A stretch of 64,000 bases of DNA. It comes from UBA8752 sp040261275. Its GTDB lineage: Bacteria; Bacteroidota; Bacteroidia; Flavobacteriales_D; Sanyastnellaceae. This document shows positions 9,011 to 16,979 of the stretch, piece after piece; position 1 is the stretch's first letter, and the number at the start of each line of letters is the position of its first letter. Made by a program: the position numbers and the translations under genes. Under the pieces are notes generated by a model that saw only the letters and a program-made list of their open reading frames with translations, did not search any database and had not been told where the DNA came from. The stretch spans positions 1 to 64,000 of the forward strand of contig JBDQOI010000013.1 in assembly GCA_040261275.1 (NCBI GenBank), read 5' to 3'.

Positions 9011-10453
9011 ATGACAGAGAAAAATACCACGGCTTCACAACCCCTGAAACAGCGCACCATCCGAGAGTCGTTCTCCTTGGAGGGAATCGGGCTCCACACC
9101 GGCCAGAATGCCCGGGTTACGGTGTGTCCTGCTGAGGACAACCACGGTTACGTGTTCCAGCGGATGGATTTGGAAAACCAACCCTTGATTCCTGCGGACT
9201 GTGACCTCGTCGTAGAGACGCGTCGAGGAACCACTTTGGAAAAAGGGGGAGTCAGGGTCTACACCACTGAACATCTTCTCGCCGCATTGCACGGTTGTAG
9301 CATTGACAATGCACTCATCCAATTGGATGGTCCCGAAGTGCCCATCATGGACGGAAGCAGCTGGCCCTTCGTTGCCCACATTGAAGAAGTGGGGACGCGC
9401 GAGTTGGAGGCGGAACGCAAAATCTTTCGCCTCACGGAATCCGTGACCTATCACGATGGAGCCGGGGTCGAAATGCTCGCCGTTCCGCCTGTGGGTGATG
9501 AATTCCGGTTGACCGTCATGGTGGATTACCACAGTCCCATTCTGGGAACCCAGCATGCCAGCATGTATCATCTCGGGAAATTCGTCCCGGCCATCAGCCG
9601 CTGCAGGACCTTTGTGTTCCTGAAGGAAGTGAAATCCCTCCTCGAACAAGGACTCATCAAGGGTGGAGACTTGGACAACGCGATCGTCTTGGCGGAAAGG
9701 GAGTATTCCAGCGAGGAAATCGAGGAGATTGCCAAGTTGTCCGGGAAAGAAAATCTCAAAGTTGAGCCCGGAAAAATCGGCGTTCTCAATAACACCACGC
9801 TCCAATTCGAGAACGAACCGGCCCGCCACAAACTGCTGGATATCGTAGGTGACCTCGCGCTCACCGGCTTCTTCATCGAAGGTCATATCCTGGCCGCTCG
9901 CCCAGGCCATGCGGGCAATGTGGAATTCGCCCGCATCCTCAAAAGAAAGCGACAGGCAGAACAGGGAATACCGAAGTACGACCCCACCGAGGAACCGCTG
10001 ATGGACATCCACGACATCGAGCGATTGTTGCCTCACCGCTACCCCTTTCTGCTCGTAGACAAGATCATCGAACGTCGGGAGTCCAGCATCGTGGGACTCA
10101 AGAACGTCACGATGAATGAGCCCTTTTTCCAAGGGCACTTCCCCGGGAACCCCGTCATGCCCGGTGTACTTCAAATCGAAGCCATGGCCCAGGTGGGTGG
10201 AATCTTTGCGCTCAGTGGCGTGGAGGATCCGGAGAACTGGTCTACCTACTTCATGAAAATTGACAATGTCCGGTTCAAGCAGAAAGTCATTCCAGGCGAC
10301 ACCATCCTCTTCAAGCTCCAGCTCGCCAGCCCGATCCGACGCGGTCTCGTCCACATGACGGGGAAGGCTTATGTCGGTGACAAATTGGTCTCCGAGGCAG
10401 AAATGCTGGCCCAAATCATCAGAGACCGGGTAACCTCAGCTTCCTCCGCATGA
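9011..10453 (+). CDS. lpxC: Bifunctional UDP-3-O-acyl-GlcNAc deacetylase / 3-hydroxyacyl-ACP dehydratase
   Basis: This is an LpxC-FabZ fusion of 480 residues. The LpxC half (about 1-315) performs the committed deacetylation step of lipid A; it shows HTGQNARV near the start, the zinc-site segment TTEHLLAALHG, and the C-terminal HKLLDIVGDLALTG. The FabZ half (about 330-480) dehydrates 3-hydroxyacyl-ACP in fatty acid synthesis; it has LLPHRYPFLLVD with the catalytic His and PGVLQIEAMAQ with the catalytic Glu. The ATG at 9011 fits the LpxC N-terminus and the 17-base gap after lpxD. Such fusions are known in Bacteroidota. The stop overlaps the lpxA start (ATGA at 10450). Confidence 0.95.
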   Translation: MTEKNTTASQPLKQRTIRESFSLEGIGLHTGQNARVTVCPAEDNHGYVFQRMDLENQPLIPADCDLVVETRRGTTLEKGGVRVYTTEHLLAALHGCSIDNALIQLDGPEVPIMDGSSWPFVAHIEEVGTRELEAERKIFRLTESVTYHDGAGVEMLAVPPVGDEFRLTVMVDYHSPILGTQHASMYHLGKFVPAISRCRTFVFLKEVKSLLEQGLIKGGDLDNAIVLAEREYSSEEIEEIAKLSGKENLKVEPGKIGVLNNTTLQFENEPARHKLLDIVGDLALTGFFIEGHILAARPGHAGNVEFARILKRKRQAEQGIPKYDPTEEPLMDIHDIERLLPHRYPFLLVDKIIERRESSIVGLKNVTMNEPFFQGHFPGNPVMPGVLQIEAMAQVGGIFALSGVEDPENWSTYFMKIDNVRFKQKVIPGDTILFKLQLASPIRRGLVHMTGKAYVGDKLVSEAEMLAQIIRDRVTSASSA

Positions 10454-11250
10454 ATTCCATCCAGACGGAAAGCAAGATTTCACACCTTGCATCGGTTCAC
10501 CCGGAAGCCCAATTGGGCGAGGGTGTGACCGTGGGCCCCTTCGCCACCATAGAAGAAAACGTAAAAATTGGCCCCGGAACTTGGATTGGTCCCAATGCCA
10601 CCATCCTCAATGGTTCACGCATAGGTTCTCGCTGCCGCATTTTTCCAGGTGCGGTCATCGGCGGCATGCCACAGGACCTGAAGTACGACGGTGAGAACAC
10701 GACGGCGGTCGTGGGAGACCACACGACCATCCGTGAGTGCTGCACCATCAACAGGGGCACCACCGATCGCATGACCACCCGCGTGGGGTCGCACTGCCTC
10801 TTGATGGCGTACACCCACATCGCACACGATGCCCTGGTGGGAGACCATTGCGTACTGGCCAATAATGCCAATGTCGCGGGCCATGTCACCGTTGAGGACT
10901 GGGTCATCATTGAAGGTGTGGTGGCCATACAGCAGTTCGTGCGCATCGGACAACACGCTTTCGTCGCTGGGGGATCACTGGTCCGCAAGAACATTCCTCC
11001 TTACGTCAAAGTCGCTCGCGAGCCCTTGAGCTATATCGGCGTCAATGCCATCGGGCTCCGGAGAAGGGGATTTGCCGATGAATTCGTCCGCGCCGTGGAA
11101 GACATTTACCGCACCCTCTATGTGACGGGTGGCAACATGTCGCAGGCCCTCAAAGTGGCCGAGCTCGAGCTTCCCAAAAGCGATGCCAAGGAGACCATTT
11201 TGGACTTTATCCGGGCATCGGACAAGGGCATTGTACGCGGCCCCTTCTGA
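10450..11250 (+). CDS. lpxA: Acyl-ACP--UDP-N-acetylglucosamine O-acyltransferase
   Basis: LpxA transfers a 3-hydroxyacyl chain to the 3-OH of UDP-GlcNAc, the first reaction of lipid A synthesis. The 266-residue length matches the family. Hexapeptide-repeat beta-helix units (IGPGTWIG, VGDHTTIRE, VGDHCVLA) fill the first 190 residues and a helical C-terminus follows. The probable catalytic base is His126 in the segment THIAHDALVG. The start overlaps the end of lpxC-fabZ by 4 bases and the stop overlaps the next ABC ATPase start, so translation is probably coupled. Confidence 0.95.
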   Translation: MNSIQTESKISHLASVHPEAQLGEGVTVGPFATIEENVKIGPGTWIGPNATILNGSRIGSRCRIFPGAVIGGMPQDLKYDGENTTAVVGDHTTIRECCTINRGTTDRMTTRVGSHCLLMAYTHIAHDALVGDHCVLANNANVAGHVTVEDWVIIEGVVAIQQFVRIGQHAFVAGGSLVRKNIPPYVKVAREPLSYIGVNAIGLRRRGFADEFVRAVEDIYRTLYVTGGNMSQALKVAELELPKSDAKETILDFIRASDKGIVRGPF

Positions 11251-11882
11251 TGTCAGCAGACGCCCTGCACATCTCCCTAGAGCAAGTGGGCAAGCGGCAT
11301 GGTCGCCAGTGGATACTTCGAAACATAAGCGACGAATTGCCGCCCGGACAGTTCCTTGCGCTCCTGGGCACCAATGGGAGCGGAAAGTCCAGCCTGCTCC
11401 GGTTGATGTGCGGGTTTGATCGTCCGAGCGAGGGAAAGGTGCGGTGGAAAAGCCGGCGGCGTGAATGGGATGCCATGGACGTTCCCCTTTCGATTGCATA
11501 CTGTGCCCCCGACCAAGGTCTCATTGCCGAACTCACCGTCGCCGAACACGTGGCTTTGCATCAGAAACTTCGGATCCCGCTGGAGGGAATGGGGGTCAAC
11601 GAGGGCCTGGAATGGGCGCGGCTGGAAACCAAAAGAGACGTTCTTGTGCGCGACTTGAGTTCCGGAATGCGACAGCGGTTGGCATTGACCTTGGCGTTCT
11701 CAACGGCCAGTTCCGCCCTTTTCCTGGATGAACCCACTTCCCATCTGGACAGCGCGGGTAGGGCATGGTATGCCGAACTCATGAAAATCCATCGGAAGGG
11801 GCGCACAGTAGTGGTCGCATCCAATCATGACCCGGCGGAATTTCCCGGAGCGGACCGAACCATGGAGCTTTCCACCCCTTGA
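11250..11882 (+). CDS. ABC transporter ATP-binding protein
   Basis: This is a 210-residue ABC ATPase. The Walker A motif GTNGSGKS is at residues 40-47, the signature is LSSGMRQRLAL, and Walker B is ALFLDEPTSHLD. The protein is short and no permease gene is adjacent. Its start overlaps the lpxA stop in a TGATG, so it is co-translated with the lipid A genes. A role in envelope lipid or lipoprotein handling is an inference from position only; the substrate is unknown. Confidence 0.85.
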   Translation: MSADALHISLEQVGKRHGRQWILRNISDELPPGQFLALLGTNGSGKSSLLRLMCGFDRPSEGKVRWKSRRREWDAMDVPLSIAYCAPDQGLIAELTVAEHVALHQKLRIPLEGMGVNEGLEWARLETKRDVLVRDLSSGMRQRLALTLAFSTASSALFLDEPTSHLDSAGRAWYAELMKIHRKGRTVVVASNHDPAEFPGADRTMELSTP

Positions 11883-12007
11883 GAGGAGGATTTTAGTTTC
11901 CTCAATATCAATTGTTTATGCCGCGCTTTTGGTTTTTTTCCCAGAAAGCGTAACCGGAGACGAGATGGAGGCGTAAAGGGGCTCGAATCCACACAAACCT
12001 CTTCAAT

Positions 12008-13315
12008 ATGATTCGTTCTATTTTTCTCTCGATGGCCCTTCTCGGCCTTCTTTTCCAGAATGTCCAAGCCGCTGCCCCGCAGGATGACCTGTGCAAGGTC
12101 GAGCAGGACCACATCAACACCGCCGTCTACCTCGAAGGCATGTTGACCCAGAACTTCCGTGCCTGTGCAAAGGGCACCATTTCCTACATCGAGGTCATCG
12201 CAAGCGTTGATTTCGCCGGCGGTCAGGTCGATGTGGCCATCATGGACGATACGTTCGCGACCAAGGCCATGCAGACCTTTACGGCTTCCAACTACAACGG
12301 TACGAGCCTCATCCTCGAGAACCTCGCGATCCCTACGCTGACCCATGACGAGTACACCCTGGTCGTCCGCGCCATGAACGGTGCATCCTGCGTGATCCCC
12401 GGAACCGATGAGCCCACCCAATTTGTCGGCGGAGCCCGCTTGCATGGTGAGGTGTTGGACAAGAATGTCAAGTTCTCCTCCGGCATCCGAAGTGCTACCC
12501 CTTCGTTGGGTTCTGCCCAGGATGGCCGCAAGGATGACATTCGCTCGAATGACCTCCCCAACAACGCGATGAGCCGCACGGCCGCTGGCCTCGATCTTCG
12601 CGTACAGGGCGACTGCGCCGCGGAGCAACTCCAGTCCAATGGTGTCATCAATGTCAACGGCGGCACCTTTATGCAATCCTTCTACTCTTGCGAGCGCGGT
12701 CAGTTCCTCGAGGCCAAGTTGGCTACGCCCTTTGTCGAGGCGGGCTACACCTTCGAATATGCGCTGATGCATTTCAACGGAGACGTCATTGCCAATGGCA
12801 CCTTTACCGAGGAAAATGTCACCGACGGCGAACTGCACCTCACCTTCGATAAGGGAAGCGTGCGCAAAGGCCAGCACGTCGCCCTGAAGGTTACCTGTCC
12901 CGAAGGTGCCCGCATCGCTTTGCTCGCGATTGGCGTAGCCAATGCAGATTTTGGACGCCTCTATGTCGACGGACAGTCGCTCAGCTTCAACTTGGCCATT
13001 GCGGCCGGTTTGAAGTCTGCCATCGCTGCGGATGTGACTGCCGAAGATGAAGGACGTGGCGCCATCGACTTGAGCGCTTTCCCGAATCCGTTTACCGATG
13101 TATTGAATGTCCAAGTGCGCGGCACGGTGCAGGAAGGAGCCCTGCTCCAGATCCTCGACCAGCAGGGCATGCCTGTGAAGGCGCTCAGCCTTTCCGGCGG
13201 AAAGCTCGACCGCCCCGTACGCATCGACGACTGTGGTGAACTCCGCCCCGGTATCTATAGCCTGCGCCTGCTCAATGGCCGCGAGGCGGTCTCCATCCGG
13301 GTCCTCAAGAACTAA
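12008..13315 (+). CDS. Secreted protein with duplicated Cys module and T9SS type A sorting domain
   Basis: The 435-residue product starts with a clear signal peptide (cleavage near QAAAP, residue 22). Two related modules follow, at about residues 27-165 and 198-335; each begins with a Cys, then Q-[NS]-F-x-x-C-x-x-G about 25 residues later, and ends in a GG/FG-RL strand. The last ~85 residues (FPNPFTDVLNV ... GIYSLRL ... VRVLKN-like end) are a typical T9SS type A C-terminal domain, so the protein is probably exported through the por/gld machinery encoded further right. I do not recognise the module family or the function. It stands alone between the lpx operon and a strong bidirectional terminator. 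Confidence 0.88.
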   Translation: MIRSIFLSMALLGLLFQNVQAAAPQDDLCKVEQDHINTAVYLEGMLTQNFRACAKGTISYIEVIASVDFAGGQVDVAIMDDTFATKAMQTFTASNYNGTSLILENLAIPTLTHDEYTLVVRAMNGASCVIPGTDEPTQFVGGARLHGEVLDKNVKFSSGIRSATPSLGSAQDGRKDDIRSNDLPNNAMSRTAAGLDLRVQGDCAAEQLQSNGVINVNGGTFMQSFYSCERGQFLEAKLATPFVEAGYTFEYALMHFNGDVIANGTFTEENVTDGELHLTFDKGSVRKGQHVALKVTCPEGARIALLAIGVANADFGRLYVDGQSLSFNLAIAAGLKSAIAADVTAEDEGRGAIDLSAFPNPFTDVLNVQVRGTVQEGALLQILDQQGMPVKALSLSGGKLDRPVRIDDCGELRPGIYSLRLLNGREAVSIRVLKN

Positions 13316-13333
13316 GCCTAAACAATCACGCTG

Positions 13334-13370
13334 AAAAAGGGCGGTCTTCCTCGGAAGGCTGCCCTTTTGA
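13334..13370. terminator. Bidirectional terminator between convergent genes
   Basis: A 16-bp stem (13335-13350 with 13353-13368, two G-T pairs) with a 2-base central spacer begins with AAAA and ends with TTTT. It can therefore terminate both the plus-strand T9SS cargo gene and the minus-strand gene that ends 4 bases further on. Confidence 0.8.
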
Positions 13371-13373
13371 CAT

Positions 13374-14795
13374 TTATACCCTGTGCGCAGGTCGAAGCAG
13401 ATCGAACACCGTTTTCACAGGAGCAAAAGTCCGCGAGGGGACCTCTACGAACAGGGTGTTCCAGCGTCCCATGGCCCCATTCCACAACCCCGGGTGCTCC
13501 AAGCCCAGCAGAGGTCTTCCCTGATAGGACTTGGCAACGAGGAAGTCCCGCCGTTGATCCGTAAACCGGTCCAGTGGATATGGATTTCCGCTCCGATCAT
13601 GCAGGACACAGACCAAGTCAACCGGATTGAAATGGGTCGCGCCGGCGATGCAATTGCCTACCCTCGGATCTGCCAGGTCCATTTCAGCGGACTCCACAAT
13701 CTGCGCACGCAATGTGCCCTCGTTATCCCTGAGCCAGAAGGGTCCCCCACCGGGCTCTCCTTCATTGCGCACCATTCCCGCCACAAGCAAGGGGCGGTCC
13801 AAGGCGCTTTTCCATTCCTCCGGATTCTTGGGTCCAGGGTCTGAATGATGAAGAAATCCACGCCGCAGCCATTGCGTTGCTGGCGCTGTATTTCCCGAAT
13901 CCAAGGCCTGCAGCGCACGGATTCGCTCCTTGTTCAGGTCGTAGGTCAATCCGAGCAGCGCCTGCCTCCACGGGATGACCTCATCATGTGCCGTCGTTGG
14001 ACGGACATTGTCAATGTTCTTGATGCTGACGAGTGCATCGGGGTGCCGTTCGCCGATCTCCGCGAGATTGAAAAGAAGGGAGCCGTGCCCTCCTGGGCGA
14101 AACAAGGGGTGCGCACCATCGCTGGTGAAAGGCCGGCGATCACCATCCATGGCCATGGTGTCCGTTGAGGGATGTTGAACGGAGCTGCTCACCTCTACGT
14201 CCAGCAGCTTGGCCCACTCCGATAATCGCAACTCCCAGTGGCTGCGGCTATCTTCGGGTAGGGTGAAGTGCACCTTGCAGACCTTGGCTTCAGGCAAGGT
14301 GGCCTTCCACTCGTGCATGTGCTCCTCAAATGCCGTTCGTGTTCCCTGGGGATACAAATGGAAGGGCAGGCCTCCTTTGGGCATGCTGGGCAAATCCAAA
14401 CGTGTCATCACCGCTTCCAGGCGCTCCTCCGCATGGTCACAAGGACCCGTGGCTTCCGCCAATGCGCGAAAGGGGAAAGCATGCCACCTCGCATCCAGCT
14501 GTTCCAGGGCCTCAGCGTTTTTCGTAGCCAGTGATTTGAACATGCGGCTGGCCGCTCCACTTGCCGGTACGAACCGAATGGCCTCTTCCCCTCTCAGCGC
14601 TCGACCTAGCCGCGCCCAATGAACCAGGTCTTCTTTGCTCAGGGTTTGGATTCCATTCCCGCGTTGGCAAGCACCGTCAGGCTGGCAATGGGTAGGGCCT
14701 GTCTGCAGCCGCAACCATTGCCGCTCCAATTCGGGAATTGGAATTCCATGTTCTTGGGCCGCTTCAAGGAAGGTTTTGGAAAGTGTGGTGGACAC
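13374..14795 (-). CDS. DUF4301 family protein, putative nucleotidyltransferase
   Basis: The 473-residue protein matches what I know of the Bacteroidota family DUF4301. The segment FVPASGAASRMFKSL (about residues 95-110) resembles the LxAGxGSRM nucleotide-binding loop of sugar-phosphate nucleotidyltransferases, and SIKNIDNV resembles a UDP-sugar pyrophosphorylase-like core element. A sugar-nucleotide role is therefore plausible but unproven. It ends at the shared terminator and starts 39 bases downstream of the Hpt gene, so the two are probably one unit. Confidence 0.8.
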   Translation of the reverse strand: MSTTLSKTFLEAAQEHGIPIPELERQWLRLQTGPTHCQPDGACQRGNGIQTLSKEDLVHWARLGRALRGEEAIRFVPASGAASRMFKSLATKNAEALEQLDARWHAFPFRALAEATGPCDHAEERLEAVMTRLDLPSMPKGGLPFHLYPQGTRTAFEEHMHEWKATLPEAKVCKVHFTLPEDSRSHWELRLSEWAKLLDVEVSSSVQHPSTDTMAMDGDRRPFTSDGAHPLFRPGGHGSLLFNLAEIGERHPDALVSIKNIDNVRPTTAHDEVIPWRQALLGLTYDLNKERIRALQALDSGNTAPATQWLRRGFLHHSDPGPKNPEEWKSALDRPLLVAGMVRNEGEPGGGPFWLRDNEGTLRAQIVESAEMDLADPRVGNCIAGATHFNPVDLVCVLHDRSGNPYPLDRFTDQRRDFLVAKSYQGRPLLGLEHPGLWNGAMGRWNTLFVEVPSRTFAPVKTVFDLLRPAHRV

Positions 14796-14834
14796 GGCAC
14801 GAAAATACCGCCCACAGTGGAAACCTGTCAGAAA

Positions 14835-15257
14835 TCAGGCCCGGTACAATTTGCGGTCGTCTTCTACTTTTTGGACACCGGCTGTGTTGTGGCTACGCGT
14901 CGCCCTCGCGGGATGGGGTCTACCGGCCAACAATGAAGCCAATGCCGCGGTCAATGACCTGCGGGCCTCTTTGAGAACCTCCGCCAAATGGGCATCGTCC
15001 GTCCCCGTGCGCGACAGTTGTTCCATCTTTAGAATCTGCTCCTGCAAGCCGAGCATACCGAGCATACCAATGCTGCTCTTGGCCTTGTGCGCCAATGGAT
15101 GTAGCTCCCGCCACCGGCCTTTTGCAGCCAATTCCTCCATGGTGTCGAAATACCGGGGGACCTCCACCTCGAACAAATCCAGAATGCGATGTACCATGGC
15201 GTCGTTGCCTTGGAACACCTGCTTCAGGTAATCGAGGTTGTAGAGAGGAGCGGACAT
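14835..15257 (-). CDS. Hpt (histidine phosphotransfer) domain protein
   Basis: This is a 140-residue helical protein. The segment HPLAHKAKSSIGMLG matches the Hpt motif around the phospho-accepting His, which would be His57. It would relay phosphate between a hybrid histidine kinase and a response regulator. No kinase or regulator is encoded nearby. The C-terminal ~25 residues are basic and low in pattern. It is divergent from galE. Confidence 0.85.
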   Translation of the reverse strand: MSAPLYNLDYLKQVFQGNDAMVHRILDLFEVEVPRYFDTMEELAAKGRWRELHPLAHKAKSSIGMLGMLGLQEQILKMEQLSRTGTDDAHLAEVLKEARRSLTAALASLLAGRPHPARATRSHNTAGVQKVEDDRKLYRA

Positions 15258-15321
15258 ATTGGAATCGCACCGCGGACTTTGCGGTCCTCGTCAATACGGA
15301 TGGAGGCCCTGAAAGGTTACC

Positions 15322-15329
15322 GATATTTG
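15322..15329 (+). promoter_or_regulatory. Candidate -7 element for galE
   Basis: GATATTTG differs from TAnnTTTG at one or two fixed positions and ends only 4 bases before the galE ATG. If used, it would give a nearly leaderless message. Confidence 0.3.
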
Positions 15330-15333
15330 CGCC

Positions 15334-16371
15334 ATGTCGCGAGAAGAGCACCACCGACGCATCCTGGTAACAGGTGGGGCGGGTTTCATCGGTTCCCACA
15401 CCGTGGTCGCCCTTATTGACGCCGGGTACGAGCCTGTCATCGTTGACGATTTGCGCAACAGCCGTTCATCCGTGCTTTCAGGATTGGAACGCATCCTCAA
15501 CCGAACTGTGGAGTGTCACCATGTGGACTGTGGAGATGGTGCGGCCATGGCGCCTCTTTTCGATCGTCCCGTCCACGGAGCCATTCACTTTGCTGCGGAC
15601 AAGGCGGTAGGCGAAAGTGTGGCAGACCCCGAGAAGTACTTCTCCAACAACATCGGAGCCACTGCCCGTCTCGCTCGGGTCCTCAAGGATCACGGCGTGC
15701 AACACCTGGTGTTCAGTTCTTCCTGCACGGTGTATGGCGAGACAGAGCAATTGCCCGTCAACGAGGGCGCCTCCATCCAACCTGCGGCTTCACCCTATGG
15801 CTTCACCAAACAGGCCTGCGAGCAATTGCTGCGCTACAGCCATGCTGCGTCCGATGGTGCCTTCGGAGTAGCATTGCTCCGGTATTTCAACCCCATCGGA
15901 GCGCATCCTTCTGCGGAAATCGGTGAACTGCCCATAGGCACTCCTGCCAATCTCGTGCCTTTTCTCACGCAGTCCGTAGCGGGTATTCGACCAGCGCTGA
16001 CGGTGTTCGGAGATGATTACCCGACACCGGATGGCACCTGTATCCGGGACTATTTGCACGTATCCGACCTCGCCGAGGCCCATGTCGCCGCGCTCCAATG
16101 GCTGGAGCGCGCACCGGGGGCCATGGATGTCTTCAATCTGGGCACGGGAGAAGGGAGCAGCGTGAAAGAAGTCATTGCTGCATTTGAGGCGGCTACAGGA
16201 AGAGCCGTTCCGCACCGCATCGGTCCGCGAAGACCGGGTGACGTAACCGCCATTTACGCCGATGCCTCGAAGGCAGATCGCGTGCTGGGTTGGCGCACCC
16301 GCCGGTCACTGCAAGAATGCCTCGCTGACGCATGGCGTTGGCAAGAGAAATTGGTCCGGGAGAGTCAATAA
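15334..16371 (+). CDS. galE: UDP-glucose 4-epimerase
   Basis: GalE interconverts UDP-glucose and UDP-galactose in the cytosol and supplies precursors for surface glycans. The 345-residue protein has the extended SDR features: the NAD-binding TGGAGFIGS near residues 13-21, a catalytic Tyr155 and Lys159 (YGFTK), the upstream FSSSCTVYG, and the substrate-loop segment RYFNPIGAH. It stands alone on the plus strand. Its stop overlaps the end of the convergent PAP2-like gene by 7 bases. Confidence 0.95.
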   Translation: MSREEHHRRILVTGGAGFIGSHTVVALIDAGYEPVIVDDLRNSRSSVLSGLERILNRTVECHHVDCGDGAAMAPLFDRPVHGAIHFAADKAVGESVADPEKYFSNNIGATARLARVLKDHGVQHLVFSSSCTVYGETEQLPVNEGASIQPAASPYGFTKQACEQLLRYSHAASDGAFGVALLRYFNPIGAHPSAEIGELPIGTPANLVPFLTQSVAGIRPALTVFGDDYPTPDGTCIRDYLHVSDLAEAHVAALQWLERAPGAMDVFNLGTGEGSSVKEVIAAFEAATGRAVPHRIGPRRPGDVTAIYADASKADRVLGWRTRRSLQECLADAWRWQEKLVRESQ

Positions 16372-16979
16372 CCTCCGCCCGACTCAACGAAAGCGCGAAG
16401 GACCGCGAACCCCAGCAGAAAGCCCAAGGCGAGCTCCTTTGGCGTGTGTACCCCCAGCCGCATTCGGGACCAACCCACAGCTCCCGCCACCGCGAAACCC
16501 AAGGGTAAAAACGCGCCCAGCGAGAGCTCGTGCAACAAGTGAAAGGACCACAAGGCCCCCAAAGCCCCGCCTTGTGCCAATAAGTGCATGCTGACTTTAA
16601 TCCAGCGCGTCAACAACATGGCCAGGGCCAGCGATGCCATCATGCCAAGGACAAGGGCCAATACTTCCGATGGCAAGTAGACGCCGGGGCGGGTCAGGGC
16701 ATAGTATCCGAGCAATTGATAAAACATGACCACCAGAAAAGGCACGGTCCGCTCCTGTCGCCGGGAAACTTCGAGATCGCTGAGCGCCCCCCTTCGGTGC
16801 AGCACATAAAGCGAAATGGCAGGGGCGAGTGCATTGATGAGCAGAATGGAGGAGACGTAGACCATCACGGCTGGTTGCAGCCGAAGCCAAGGGTCCACCG
16901 CCCACAGCATGAGGAACACCCAAAGGGGCATCCACAGCGGATGCAGCACATAGGAGATGACGAGTGCGAACCTGCGCAT
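16365..16979 (-). CDS. PAP2-like integral membrane protein
   Basis: This is a 204-residue, strongly hydrophobic protein with about six membrane segments. The C-terminal half (KVSMHLLAQGGALGAL ... VHTPKELALGFLLGF) resembles the PAP2 phosphatase superfamily, with His residues in the expected regions, but the full SGH and SRxxxxxH motifs are not evident. Phosphatase activity is therefore uncertain. Its start overlaps the rpoN stop (TGATG), implying co-translation. Confidence 0.7.
   Translation of the reverse strand: MRRFALVISYVLHPLWMPLWVFLMLWAVDPWLRLQPAVMVYVSSILLINALAPAISLYVLHRRGALSDLEVSRRQERTVPFLVVMFYQLLGYYALTRPGVYLPSEVLALVLGMMASLALAMLLTRWIKVSMHLLAQGGALGALWSFHLLHELSLGAFLPLGFAVAGAVGWSRMRLGVHTPKELALGFLLGFAVLRAFVESGGGY

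Noticed and set aside
9035..10414. A 459-codon minus-strand open frame over lpxC-fabZ
   Set aside because: It is antisense to a well-conserved fusion enzyme and shows no recognisable motif.
11879..11906. Imperfect hairpin after the ABC ATPase stop
   Set aside because: The stem is short and bulged and has no clear T-tract. It is too weak to call a terminator.
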